64,000 nucleotides of DNA from Kribbella sp. ALI-6-A. GTDB taxonomy: Bacteria; Actinomycetota; Actinomycetes; Propionibacteriales; Kribbellaceae. The position numbers and the translations under genes were made by a program. Numbering within the stretch: position 1 is the first letter of the stretch; every line of letters begins with the position of its first letter. The DNA lies in the NCBI RefSeq assembly GCF_001984195.1, contig NZ_MTQN01000009.1:372001-436000 (forward strand), read 5' to 3'. This document shows positions 1 through 8,614 of the stretch, piece after piece. Under the pieces are notes generated by a model, which was given only the letters and a program-made list of their open reading frames with translations, was not told the DNA's origin and did no database searches.

Positions 1-1
1 C

Positions 2-751
2 AGCCCGGAGTCCCTGCGCGGACGGGTGCGCGTGTGGCTGCCGGCCGGCACCTGGACCGACGTCTTCACCGGCACCGTCTACCACGGCGATCGGTCCGTC
101 GAGCTGCATCGCGACACGGCCTCCATCCCGGTGCTGCTGCGCGAAGGCGGCATCCTGCCGCTCGCGGCCACGAGTGATCTCGACGCGACCCGCAACCCGG
201 CGGCGTTCGAGGTGCTGGTCGCACCGTCGGCCGCCGGCGAGTTCGTCCTGGTGGAGGACGACGAGGACGACCGTGTGCTCGGCCCGGACGGCGGTCCCGC
301 GGCGCGCACGGTGCTGCGCTGGGATCCGGACAGCGGCCAGTTCCTGATCGCTCCGGTCGACGGGCGTGCCGATGTGGTCCCGACCGTACGCGAGTGGACC
401 TTGACGTTCCTGGCCAGGCTGCCCGGTGGTCAGGTCACCGTCGACGGCCGGCCGGTGGAGGTGACCGGCGTTGACGGCCGGTGGCGTGTCACGACCGAAG
501 GACGGTCCGACCAAGGGCTCGTCGTCCGCGTCGAGGGCGATCGGCTGCGCGTCGGAACGACTCAGGACGACGCGATCCGCGAGCTTCTCGAACGCGCCCA
601 GACCGGCAACCCGGAGAAGCTGGAGGCCTGGGACATCGTCCGCGGCGCACGCCCGGCGGCCGAGCGGATCGCGGAACTCGCGGCCGTCGACCTACCCGAC
701 GCGGTCCGCGCCGCGGTGATCGAACTGCTGGGCGCTGTCGTCGACGACTGA
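2..751 (+). CDS. Glycoside hydrolase family 31 enzyme, C-terminal part (cut by window edge)
   Basis: Only the last 249 residues are present; the frame is open from the first bases, so the start lies left of the window. The visible part is the C-terminal beta-sandwich region of GH31 alpha-glucosidases/alpha-xylosidases, recognisable by VWLPAGTWTDVFTG and the following IPVLLREGGILPLA, where a sugar-binding loop leads into the distal sandwich. The catalytic barrel is not in view, so substrate cannot be assigned. The last ~50 residues (QDDAIRELLERAQTG onward) form a helical tail. Its 3' end overlaps the 3' end of the convergent LacI gene by 60 nt. Likely an intracellular or secreted alpha-glycosidase belonging to the sugar region that follows. 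Confidence 0.85.
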   Translation, partial: SPESLRGRVRVWLPAGTWTDVFTGTVYHGDRSVELHRDTASIPVLLREGGILPLAATSDLDATRNPAAFEVLVAPSAAGEFVLVEDDEDDRVLGPDGGPAARTVLRWDPDSGQFLIAPVDGRADVVPTVREWTLTFLARLPGGQVTVDGRPVEVTGVDGRWRVTTEGRSDQGLVVRVEGDRLRVGTTQDDAIRELLERAQTGNPEKLEAWDIVRGARPAAERIAELAAVDLPDAVRAAVIELLGAVVDD

Positions 752-1762
752 ATCGGGCGCGGGGGCGCTCTCCCGGACGACGATCCGGTGCCCGACGGTG
801 ACCTGCCGGCCGGGCGTCTGGTGGTCGTCCATGCGCTCCAGCAGCAGATCCAGCGCGCGCTGAACGAGGGCGTGCGTGTCCGGCTCCACGCTGGTGATGC
901 TCGGCACCGTGCTCGCGCCGAGGTCGATCGCGTCCCAGCCGATCACGGCGACATCGCCGGGTACGTCGAACCCTCGTCTCGACAACGCACGGAGAGCACC
1001 GACGGCGGCGAGGTCGTCGCGGCAGAGCAGACCGTCGATGCTCAGCCCGGCATCGAGGGCCTCGCCGAGCGCGACCTCGGCGCCCACTGCGTCCCCCTCG
1101 CTCCGGGCGACCAGCAGCGACGCGTCGTACGGCAGACCGGCTTGTTCGAGCGCCTGGCGATAGCCCGCGATGCGCAGCTCCGACGGGCTGGAGAGTGGGC
1201 CGGTCTCGTGGCCGAGGAATCCGATCCGCCGGCGTCCGAGGCCCAGCAGGTGAGCCATCGCTTCTTCGGCAGCAGCCACGTTGTCGATGGCCACCTGGTC
1301 GGCCGTCGGCGGCCGCTGGTCCTCGCCGAGGAAGACAAGGGGGGTGTCGTGCCGGAGCAGTTCGAGCTCGGCCGCGGTCAGGGCCTGCGGGTGAAGCACC
1401 ATCCCGGCCACCACGCCGACCTCGAGATCGCGCAGTACCGCCCGCTCCCCCTCCGGGGTGCCGCCGGTCTCCTCGAGCAGCAACCGGTAGCCGCGGGCGG
1501 TGCTGACGCGGGCGAACACGTGCGCCAGCTCCGCGAAGTAGGGCCGCCGCAGATCAGGAACCGCCAGCGCGAGCAGACTCGAGCGCCCGGTCGCCAGACT
1601 GCGCCCGCTGAGGTTCGGCCGGTAGCCGAGCTCGTCGAGCGCCGCCTGCACGCGCTCACGCATCCGAGGGCTGACGTGCTTGTAGCCGCGGACCACGTTC
1701 GACACCGTTTTCATCGACACGCCGGCCCGCTCGGCAACGTCCTGCAGGGTGACCCTCTCCAC
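692..1762 (-). CDS. LacI-family transcriptional regulator
   Basis: A 356-residue sugar-responsive repressor. Residues 4-26 carry the LacI helix-turn-helix (VTLQDVAERAGVSMKTV) and hinge helix, followed by a periplasmic-binding-protein-like effector domain to about residue 335. The chosen start is GTG at 1762 (protein begins VERVTLQD), with AAGG seven bases upstream. It lies 35 nt downstream of the sugar kinase gene on the same strand, so it may be the last cistron of the ABC/GH4 operon, although its own promoter cannot be excluded. The last 20 codons are antiparallel to the GH31 gene. Its effector is unknown; the neighbouring GH31 gene or the leftward operon are the likely targets. Confidence 0.9.
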   Translation of the reverse strand: MERVTLQDVAERAGVSMKTVSNVVRGYKHVSPRMRERVQAALDELGYRPNLSGRSLATGRSSLLALAVPDLRRPYFAELAHVFARVSTARGYRLLLEETGGTPEGERAVLRDLEVGVVAGMVLHPQALTAAELELLRHDTPLVFLGEDQRPPTADQVAIDNVAAAEEAMAHLLGLGRRRIGFLGHETGPLSSPSELRIAGYRQALEQAGLPYDASLLVARSEGDAVGAEVALGEALDAGLSIDGLLCRDDLAAVGALRALSRRGFDVPGDVAVIGWDAIDLGASTVPSITSVEPDTHALVQRALDLLLERMDDHQTPGRQVTVGHRIVVRESAPAPDSVVDDSAQQFDHRGADRVG

Positions 1763-1797
1763 GGCAAAACCTTACCGGCCATAGCGCATTTCACGGC

Positions 1798-2781
1798 TCA
1801 GCGCGAAGACGGCCGCAGGTTCGCCAACGCCGCCTCGTCCAGCGGTCGCCCGGACTGGTGGGCGGCGTACAGGGCGGCGCCGATCACCGGGCGGTACAAC
1901 GGCGTCCGCAGGTCGTAGTCGTGATCGAGCCCGGCCACCGCGGCGGTGAACTCCCGCAACACTTCCGGAGCCGTGAGGACGCCGCCCGAGTACGACACCG
2001 GAACCGTCGCGGAGGAAGGGAATCCGAGGCCTTGCCGCGTCGCCTCCACCAGCCGGACGAGCTCGGCCGCGGCGTCCCGGAGGATGCCCGCCGCAGCCGT
2101 GTCACCTGCGTTCGCGGCCTCGACGACCTGCCGCGACAGCGCCGCGACCGCCCGCCGGCTGCCGTGCCAGCGATTCAGTACGACGTCGACCAGGTCGAGG
2201 TCGGACGCGAGTCCGAGATGCTCACGCAGTACGTCGAGCAGCGGTCCGGCCGGCAGCCGCCCGTCACTCATCTGCGAGAACGCCTGCAATCCCCGCACGC
2301 CGATCCAGTAGCCGGATCCCTCGTCACCGAACAGCTCTCCCCAGCCGCCGACGCGGACACCCGTCTCCCCACGGCGGCCGTAGGTCATCGACCCGGTCCC
2401 GCTGATCACGTTGATCCCGTCGGCCAGCGCGAGCGAACCGGCCCAGCCGCAGACCATGTCGTTGCCGCAGCTGTACCGGTCGTGCCCGAGCGCGGCACCG
2501 GGTGCGGCGTCGAGCTCGGGCAGGTCAGCACTCACTTCGCCGTACGCCGGAAGGCCGAAGAACGCCGAGGTGATGTCGGCCGGCTCGACCCCGGCGACGG
2601 CGCAGACTTCCGGTACGGCGTCGGCCAGCACCCGCCGGACCAGGGAGACGCCTTCGCCGTCGCTGGAGTCGAGGTAGTAGCAGCTGGGCGCCTCGGCGGT
2701 CGCCAGCAGCTCGCCGCGGCCGGAGACCAGGCACAGCGCCGTACCGGACCCGCCGCCGTCGACGCCGAGGAAGACGCTCAC
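1798..2781 (-). CDS. BadF/BadG-type sugar kinase (N-acetylhexosamine kinase-like)
   Basis: A 327-residue ATPase of the ASKHA fold resembling N-acetylglucosamine kinases. The N-terminal phosphate-1 loop is FLGVDGGGSGT; the second phosphate region is NVISGTGSMTYG followed by GWGELFGDEGSGYWIG, both typical of the BadF/BadG/BcrA/BcrD-NagK group. The GTG start at 2781 overlaps the SIS gene stop in a GTGA, so the two are translationally coupled. In this operon it probably phosphorylates the amino sugar or hexose released by the GH4 or exported glycosidase, feeding the AgaS-type enzyme encoded just upstream. Substrate is inferred from context; GlcNAc or GalNAc are the likeliest. Confidence 0.82.
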   Translation of the reverse strand: MSVFLGVDGGGSGTALCLVSGRGELLATAEAPSCYYLDSSDGEGVSLVRRVLADAVPEVCAVAGVEPADITSAFFGLPAYGEVSADLPELDAAPGAALGHDRYSCGNDMVCGWAGSLALADGINVISGTGSMTYGRRGETGVRVGGWGELFGDEGSGYWIGVRGLQAFSQMSDGRLPAGPLLDVLREHLGLASDLDLVDVVLNRWHGSRRAVAALSRQVVEAANAGDTAAAGILRDAAAELVRLVEATRQGLGFPSSATVPVSYSGGVLTAPEVLREFTAAVAGLDHDYDLRTPLYRPVIGAALYAAHQSGRPLDEAALANLRPSSR

Positions 2782-3920
2782 CGCGGCAGTGGGTGGATGG
2801 TCACGCCCTGGACGACGCGGTTGACCTCGCCGTCCGGGAACGGGTTGTCCGGCGTCCGGCCGAGCTGGATCGAGAACCGCAGCGCGAGCAGTTGCGCGAT
2901 CACCACGAACGGCAGCGCCAGGGCCGCGTCGTCGACGTCGCTCAGTCCGTCGATCCGCCAGGTCTCCGGCCCGCCGTTCGAGCTGCCGGCGCCGATCACC
3001 AGGACGTTCTCGGCGCCGATCGCCGTCCGGAGTTCCTCGGCGATGTCGAGGTCGTACTGGCGTGTGTAGGTGTCGTTGGACAGGTAGACGACCGCGAGCG
3101 TGCCCTCCTTCAGCACGGCCTTCGGTCCGTGCCGGAAGCCGAGGGCGGTGTCGTAGTAGCTGACCACCGCACCGGCGGTCAGCTCGAGCAACTTCAGAGC
3201 CGACTCCCTGGCCAATCCACCCAACGGACCGCTGCCGAGATAGACGACGCGGTCGTAGCCGCCGGCGGTGAGCCGGGTCAGCTCGTCGGACCGGGCGAGG
3301 ACCTGCTCGGCCGCCTCGGCGAGCCGTTCGGCGAGAGCCGCATCCTGCGCCGGCGCGAGCGCCAGCCACGCGGTCAGCACCATCGACGTGAAGCTGGACG
3401 TCATCGCGAAGCCGCGGTCGTTGGTTGCTGATGGCATCAACAGGACCAGGGACTCGTCGGCCTGCTGGTGCTCGCGTGCGAGCCGGCCGTCGGCGTTGCA
3501 GGTGATGACCAGCTGGTGCACCGACCGCAGGCACTGCGTGGCGAGCTGCGTCGCGGCGACACTTTCCGGACTCTCCCCGGAGCGCGCGAACGAGACCAGT
3601 AGCGTCGGCACGTCCTCGGCGAACATCTCCCGCGGATTCGAGACGATGTCCGTGGTCGCGACCGCATCGACCCGGCGGTGCAGTGCACGGGACAGCGCCG
3701 GCGCGAGGATCTCCCCGGCGAACGCCGACGTGCCGGCGCCGGTCAGGACGATCCGTAGCTCCGGCTGCGCGAGCAGCGGGTCGAGGAACTTCGCGACCTC
3801 GTCCGCCCGGTCGGCCAGCAGCCCGGCGGCCTCACGCCACACCACCGGCTGCTGCACGACCTCGCGATAGGTGGCGAGCGAACTGAGGTCCCCGGCGACG
3901 GCGGTGGAGACGTCGGTCAT
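2778..3920 (-). CDS. agaS: AgaS-type double-SIS sugar-phosphate isomerase/deaminase
   Basis: 380 residues with two SIS sugar-isomerase domains, roughly residues 40-190 (IVLTGAGTSAFAGE loop) and 210-365 (VVYLGSGPLGGLARES). Length and order match AgaS, which acts on galactosamine-6-phosphate (deaminating isomerase), rather than GlmS, since no glutaminase domain precedes it. The ATG at 3920 overlaps the GH4 stop in an ATGA, and its own stop overlaps the kinase start. A partner N-acetyl-hexosamine-6-phosphate deacetylase is not in the operon, so either the substrate arrives deacetylated or the deacetylase is encoded elsewhere. The symbol reflects family resemblance; a role in another ketose/aldose phosphate conversion remains possible. 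Confidence 0.78.
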   Translation of the reverse strand: MTDVSTAVAGDLSSLATYREVVQQPVVWREAAGLLADRADEVAKFLDPLLAQPELRIVLTGAGTSAFAGEILAPALSRALHRRVDAVATTDIVSNPREMFAEDVPTLLVSFARSGESPESVAATQLATQCLRSVHQLVITCNADGRLAREHQQADESLVLLMPSATNDRGFAMTSSFTSMVLTAWLALAPAQDAALAERLAEAAEQVLARSDELTRLTAGGYDRVVYLGSGPLGGLARESALKLLELTAGAVVSYYDTALGFRHGPKAVLKEGTLAVVYLSNDTYTRQYDLDIAEELRTAIGAENVLVIGAGSSNGGPETWRIDGLSDVDDAALALPFVVIAQLLALRFSIQLGRTPDNPFPDGEVNRVVQGVTIHPLPR

Positions 3921-5281
3921 GCGGCGGCCTCCGTCGCGGTGAACCGGCTCATCGCCGATCCGTGCGCCTCGATGGCGTCGTCGAGAATCTTGGTGGCGAC
4001 GTCGAGCCCACCGACCAGCGGGTCGAGCGTCAGCGCCTGCAACGCGAGCGAGCGATCGCCGGTCAGGGCGGCCTGGACAGTGATCTCCTGCTGGTGCGCT
4101 CGCGCGGTCAGGACCGCGGCGATCGCGTCCGGCAGGGCACCCACGCCGAGCCCGGTGATACCAGCGGCTCCCACGACGGCCGGGACCTCGACGACGGCGG
4201 TCGGCGGCAGGTTGCTGATCTTGCCCTCGTTCGGCAGATTCACCGCCAGCTCGACATGGTCGTTGCCGGTGACAAGGGCTTCGGCGATCGCCACCAGCCG
4301 CTCGGCCTCCTGGTTGTCGGTCGTGGGCAACGGCGCCTTCCCGTCGGCCTGCGCGTGCAACTGCTCCCAGAGATCGTCCTTCTCGCCGATGTACTCCATC
4401 GTCGCGTCCCGGCCACCCTGCAAGCCCCAGGGCAGGTCCTTCTCGTCGGCCGGTCCCCCGTCGACGTCCCGCAGGTAGTGGCCGAAGAACTCGGCGACGT
4501 GCCGGTCACCCGGCGCGGGGTACAGCCCGAAGGTCCGCATCAGATCCGCCGGCACCGGCAGGTGAACACCCTCGTCCCGGGTGGATGCGGCGTCGATGCC
4601 ACCCGCCCGCTCAGCGACGGCCTTGCGCAGCAGCGGGTAGAGGTCTTCGGCGCCGCGCCGCAGGTCGAGCAGCCAGCACAGGTGGTTCAGCCCCGCGAAG
4701 ACGGCGTGCACCTCGTCCGCCGGTACGCCGAGGTCGGCGGTCAGCTTGGACAGCGTGTGCATCGTGCCGTGACACAGCCCGACCGCCTTGGCCCCGGTCT
4801 GCGACGTGATCGCCCGGACGTTCGCGGTCAGCGGGTTCGAGTAGTTGATCATCTGCGCCTCGGGCGCCAGGTCGGCGACGTCGCGCGCGATCGCGACCAG
4901 CTCGGGAACGTGACGCAGCGCCCGCAGCACACCGCCCGGTCCGACGCTGTCGCCGACCGTCTGCGCGATCCCGTACCGGGCCGGCACCTCGACGTCGGTC
5001 CGCCAGCCCGCGGCGGCACCGACCGCGATCGTCGTCGTGACGAAGCGGGCGTGCGGCAGCGCGTCGCGGCGGTCGACGTGCGGCACGAACGTCAGCTCGG
5101 CGCCTTGCTCGGTGGCGATCCGCCGGCCCACCCGGGCCATCGTCTCGGCGGCCTCGCCGTTCAGGTCGACCAGGTGGACCGTCCAGCCGTCGAACGTCCG
5201 GGACGACGCCAGATCGGTCATCAGGCCCGGTGTGAACACCGTGCTGCCCGCGCCGATCAGGACGATCGAGTTCTCACTCAC
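3917..5281 (-). CDS. Glycoside hydrolase family 4 (NAD- and Mn-dependent alpha-glycosidase)
   Basis: 454 residues, the usual GH4 length. Residues 6-20 form the NAD-binding loop (IVLIGAGSTVFTPGL), NYSNP lies at 146-150, and the metal ligands are predicted as C170 of CHGT and H200 of GLNH. GH4 enzymes use a redox-assisted elimination mechanism and act in the cytosol. Most similar in overall motif layout to the alpha-galactosidase/alpha-glucosidase side of GH4 (MelA, AglA). The GTG start at 5281 has GAGAGGA upstream and sits 21 nt after the permease gene. In context it would cleave an imported alpha-galactoside or alpha-galactosaminide, phosphorylated or not; which one cannot be read from sequence. 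Confidence 0.88.
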   Translation of the reverse strand: MSENSIVLIGAGSTVFTPGLMTDLASSRTFDGWTVHLVDLNGEAAETMARVGRRIATEQGAELTFVPHVDRRDALPHARFVTTTIAVGAAAGWRTDVEVPARYGIAQTVGDSVGPGGVLRALRHVPELVAIARDVADLAPEAQMINYSNPLTANVRAITSQTGAKAVGLCHGTMHTLSKLTADLGVPADEVHAVFAGLNHLCWLLDLRRGAEDLYPLLRKAVAERAGGIDAASTRDEGVHLPVPADLMRTFGLYPAPGDRHVAEFFGHYLRDVDGGPADEKDLPWGLQGGRDATMEYIGEKDDLWEQLHAQADGKAPLPTTDNQEAERLVAIAEALVTGNDHVELAVNLPNEGKISNLPPTAVVEVPAVVGAAGITGLGVGALPDAIAAVLTARAHQQEITVQAALTGDRSLALQALTLDPLVGGLDVATKILDDAIEAHGSAMSRFTATEAAA

Positions 5282-5302
5282 TAGGGTTCCTCTCGAGAAA
5301 GT

Positions 5303-6139
5303 TCACTTGGTCGAACCGGCCAGCAGGCCGTTGACGATGTAGCGGTTGAACGCCAGGGCCAGCACCGCCGGCACGATGATCGCCAGCACCCCGGCCGCGT
5401 TCAGCAGCGTCGACGGCACCACGTGCCGGCCCTGCAGGGAGGCGATCACGACGGTCAGCGGCTGCGTCGACAGGTCGCTGGACAGCACCAGCGGGAACAG
5501 GAACTGGCCCCACGCGAACAGGAACGTGATCAGCGCGGTCGAGATGATGCCCGGACGCGCCAGCGGCAGCAGCAGGTGCCACAGCACCTGGAGCCGGTGC
5601 GCGCCGTCCACCAGCCCGGCCTCCTCGATCCCGCTCGGCAGGCTGGCGAAGTAGTTGTGCAGGATCCACGTTGCCAGCGGCAAGAACCCGGAGACGTAGA
5701 CCAGCACGATGCCGGTGTAGGTGTTCACCAGCCCGAACGTGCTCATGATCCGGTACAACGGGATCAGCGTCGTGTACGCCGGGAACGCCATCGTCGCGAT
5801 CACCGCGTAGAACAGCACGGTCTTGCCGCGGAACTGCATCCGGGCGAACGCGTACGCCGCCAGCGTCGCCAGCAGCACGGTCACCACGGTCGCGGCACCG
5901 CACTCGATCACGATGTTCAGCGTCGAGCGCCGGATCTGCGCCGGCACGTCGCCGTCTCCACTGAGCAGCGTGGCGTAGTTCTGCCAGGTCGCGTTGGTCG
6001 GCAGGTAGTGCGCGGGCTTGGCCCGGGCGTCGGCCTCGGTCTGCAGGCTGGTCTTGATCGCCCAGTAGATCGGCACCAGCGACCACAGCAGGATCATCGC
6101 CACGCCGACTCCGCGCAGCCCGCTGGTCCGCCGCTTCAC
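5303..6139 (-). CDS. Carbohydrate ABC transporter permease, MalG type
   Basis: 278 residues, six predicted membrane segments, with the EAA cytoplasmic loop EAGLVDGAHRLQVLWHLLL that contacts the shared ATPase. The GTG start at 6139 overlaps the stop of the MalF-type gene in a GTGA. A much longer upstream reading frame exists but lies inside the previous gene and is not the real N-terminus. Works with the next two gene products as a CUT1-type sugar importer; no ATP-binding subunit is encoded here, as is common in actinobacteria where a global MsiK-like ATPase serves many importers. Confidence 0.93.
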   Translation of the reverse strand: MKRRTSGLRGVGVAMILLWSLVPIYWAIKTSLQTEADARAKPAHYLPTNATWQNYATLLSGDGDVPAQIRRSTLNIVIECGAATVVTVLLATLAAYAFARMQFRGKTVLFYAVIATMAFPAYTTLIPLYRIMSTFGLVNTYTGIVLVYVSGFLPLATWILHNYFASLPSGIEEAGLVDGAHRLQVLWHLLLPLARPGIISTALITFLFAWGQFLFPLVLSSDLSTQPLTVVIASLQGRHVVPSTLLNAAGVLAIIVPAVLALAFNRYIVNGLLAGSTK

Positions 6140-7098
6140 AGCTCGACCCTGCGGTAGACCAGGCGGATCACGCCGAGCGAGATCACCAGCGTGACGAGTG
6201 TGATGAGCAGCGACAACGCGTATCCCCCACCGAAGTCGAGATCCTGGAAACTGATGAAGTAGGTCTGCATGGTCACCGAGGCGCCGGTGTTCGCGGCGCC
6301 GTTCAGCACGTACGGCTGGTCGAAGACGTTGAGCGTCGCGATCACGGCCTGCACCATCGTCACCGCGATGCCGGGCCGGGCCAGCGGCAACGTGATCCGC
6401 AGGAACGCCGACCACGGCGTACAGCCGTCGATCTGGGCGGCCTCGTACAACTCGTCCGGGATCAGCTGCAGCACGGCCAGGATCAGCAGCACCGACAGCG
6501 GCGCGATCTGCCAGACCTGGACGAGCTCGATCAGCGTGATCGTCAGCAACCGGTTCTGCCCGAGCAGGACGGCGTTGCCGTCACTGAGGTGCAGGGTCGA
6601 CAGCACGCTGTTGATCAGGCCCGCGTTCGGGTCGAAGATGCCCGTCCACAGCACACCGCCGACAGCTCCGGGCAACGCCCACGGCAGGATCAGTACGGCG
6701 ATCACGAGACTGCGGCCGCGGAACGGCTTCTGCAGGACGACGGCGGCGCCGATGCCGATGATCGTGGACAGCGCCACGCCGACCACGACGTAGAACACCG
6801 TGTTGCCGATGCTGCCGAGCAGCGCCTTGTCGCCGGCCAGCCGGACGAAGTTGCCGAAGCCGTCGAACCGGGTCGGCGGGTCGAGCGCGTCGACCCGGAA
6901 GAACGACTGCACGACGGTGGTCACCGCAGGCACCAGCGCCAGCAGCGCGATGAAGATCATCACCGGCGCGATCAGCAGGTAGGGCAGCAGATCGACCCGG
7001 GACCGGCGGACCGGCGCCGACCCGGTCGCCGGTCCGGCCGGAGGCGACGCCGGCTGCGCTGTCGCCGTCGGCTGGGCCGTCGAGGAGCTCGCGCTCAC
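6136..7098 (-). CDS. Carbohydrate ABC transporter permease, MalF type
   Basis: 320 residues with an N-terminal cytosolic Ala/Pro/Thr-rich stretch of about 35 residues, then six membrane segments starting at LLPYLLIAPVMIFIALLA. The EAA loop reads EAAQIDGCTPWSAFLRIT. GTG start at 7098 overlaps the stop of the binding-protein gene (GTGA). Inner-membrane partner of the MalG-type permease in a CUT1 importer. Confidence 0.93.
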   Translation of the reverse strand: MSASSSTAQPTATAQPASPPAGPATGSAPVRRSRVDLLPYLLIAPVMIFIALLALVPAVTTVVQSFFRVDALDPPTRFDGFGNFVRLAGDKALLGSIGNTVFYVVVGVALSTIIGIGAAVVLQKPFRGRSLVIAVLILPWALPGAVGGVLWTGIFDPNAGLINSVLSTLHLSDGNAVLLGQNRLLTITLIELVQVWQIAPLSVLLILAVLQLIPDELYEAAQIDGCTPWSAFLRITLPLARPGIAVTMVQAVIATLNVFDQPYVLNGAANTGASVTMQTYFISFQDLDFGGGYALSLLITLVTLVISLGVIRLVYRRVEL

Positions 7099-8456
7099 GA
7101 CCCGGACGCCAACTGGGTCGCGGTGTCGCTGATCGCCTTCATCGCCTGCTCGACCGACATCGAACCGGTCGCCGCGGCGTGCAGGTTGGTGTAGACGGCG
7201 TTGGAGAACTTCGGGTACCACGCGGGCGCGCCGCCCTCGAAGACCGGCTTCGAGCCCTCCAGCATCGGCTCCAGGTCAGCGCCGCCGATCAGGTTGCCCT
7301 TGGCGGTCATCTGCTTCACCGCGGACAGGTGCGACGGCAACGGGTAGCCCGGCATGGTCTTGTCCGGGCCGTTCACGCCGGAGAAGTCGGCCTGCTGCTC
7401 GGTCGCGGTGAACCACTCGATGAACTTCGCCGCCGCGTTCGGGTACTTGGCTTTCTTGGGGATGCCGATGCCGTCGGGGTTGCTGAGGTTCGCGGCCGGC
7501 CCGCTGACGCCCGGCGTCTTGATGTACTTCACCTTGCCGACCACCGACGAGGACGCCTTGATGCCGTACAGCGTCCCCACCGTGCCGGAGTAGTCGGAGA
7601 AGGTGCTCGCCACGACGCCCTTGGCCATCAGCGTCTGCTGGCCCTGGGAGTCGGTGACGTTGATGTTGCCGGGCGGCACCAGACCGGACTTCAGCGCGTC
7701 CACCATCCACTGGGCCGCCTTGTAGCCGGCCGTGTCCGGGGTCGCGAACTGGGGCTTGCCGTCCTTGTCCAGCACCGAACCGCCGAACGCGTTGGTCGCC
7801 TCGTACCAGTACGTCGACAGGCCCTCGGCCGCGGCGAACGGGATGTTCAGCGGATACTGGACGACGCCCTTGGACTTGATCGTGCGCAGCGCGTTCGTGT
7901 ACTCGTCCATCGTCTTGGGCGCGGGGTTCACGCCGGCCTTCTGGAACATCTCGGTGTTCACCGTGGTCACCATGATCGAGGCGTCGTACGGGATGCCGAC
8001 CACGTGGCCGTCGCTCTTGAACGACGCCAGCTGCGGGACGTCGGCCTCCATCGCCGCGGTGTCGACGTAGTCCTCCATCGGGAAGTACCAGCCGAGCTTG
8101 CCCAGCTGGCCGACCCGGGACCAGTCCACGTTGGTCGCGTCGGCGAAGTAGGTGTTCGCGGTGGCCGCGGCGGAGATCTTGTTCTGCAGGCTGTCCCAGT
8201 CGAGGTTCACCCAGTTGACCGTGATGCCGGTCTGCTTGGTGAACGCCTCCAGTGCCGCCTTGGGCGGCGGGTCCGAGGCGAGCGCGACGGTGATCGTCAC
8301 CCCGCTGGTCTGGGTCGAGCCGCCGCCGGCCTGGCCGTTGCCACCGTCGCCACAGCCCGCCAGCACCAGGGCCAGACCGGTGAGTCCGGCGATCAGCGCG
8401 GTGCGCCGTCGCGGCGGGGTGATTCGGGTTCCGGTCCGGCGTCTGATCCTGAGCAT
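7095..8456 (-). CDS. Sugar-binding lipoprotein of ABC importer
   Basis: 453-residue extracellular solute-binding protein, family 1. It begins MLRIRRRTGTRI, followed by a hydrophobic segment and the lipobox LVLAGC, so it is lipid-anchored outside the membrane. ATG at 8456 was chosen over an ATG further upstream because CTGGAG precedes it by five bases and it gives a normal lipoprotein signal. First gene of a leftward operon with the two permeases, GH4, AgaS-type and kinase genes. Its promoter at 8519-8547 carries TTGACC and TACGTT boxes identical to those before the Tat-exported GH36 gene. Ligand is unknown; an alpha-galactoside or galactosaminide oligomer fits the operon. Confidence 0.92.
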   Translation of the reverse strand: MLRIRRRTGTRITPPRRRTALIAGLTGLALVLAGCGDGGNGQAGGGSTQTSGVTITVALASDPPPKAALEAFTKQTGITVNWVNLDWDSLQNKISAAATANTYFADATNVDWSRVGQLGKLGWYFPMEDYVDTAAMEADVPQLASFKSDGHVVGIPYDASIMVTTVNTEMFQKAGVNPAPKTMDEYTNALRTIKSKGVVQYPLNIPFAAAEGLSTYWYEATNAFGGSVLDKDGKPQFATPDTAGYKAAQWMVDALKSGLVPPGNINVTDSQGQQTLMAKGVVASTFSDYSGTVGTLYGIKASSSVVGKVKYIKTPGVSGPAANLSNPDGIGIPKKAKYPNAAAKFIEWFTATEQQADFSGVNGPDKTMPGYPLPSHLSAVKQMTAKGNLIGGADLEPMLEGSKPVFEGGAPAWYPKFSNAVYTNLHAAATGSMSVEQAMKAISDTATQLASGS

Positions 8457-8518
8457 GGCTTCTCCAGGGGGTAGCGGTTGACGCGCATCTGCGCATCCCA
8501 GCGCTTGAATTTGACGAG

Positions 8519-8547
8519 AACGTAGTTGGATGAGCAAAACTGGTCAA
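8519..8547 (-). promoter_or_regulatory. Promoter of the ABC/GH4/AgaS operon
   Basis: Read on the minus strand: -35 TTGACC (8547-8542), exactly 17 bp spacer, -10 TACGTT (8524-8519), then a leader of about 55 nt to the lipoprotein ATG. The -35 and -10 hexamers are the same as those at 9451-9479. Sequence match only; no transcription start is known. Confidence 0.7.
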
Positions 8548-8561
8548 GGAATTCGAATACA

Positions 8562-8587
8562 TGCGCAGAATATTGATCAAGTGCGCA
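8562..8587. promoter_or_regulatory. Candidate DeoR-type operator pair (TGCGCA x2)
   Basis: Two TGCGCA palindromes at 8562-8567 and 8582-8587, 20 bp apart, between the operon promoter and the deoR-type gene. The nearer one is 14 nt upstream of the -35 box. The same 14-nt distance separates a TGCGCA from the -35 of the exported GH36 gene, which suggests binding by one protein, probably the adjacent DeoR regulator. A further TGCGCA lies in the leader at 8490-8495. Confidence 0.55.
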
Positions 8588-8614
8588 AAAGTTGCTCAGA
8601 GAGGGGTTGCTACA

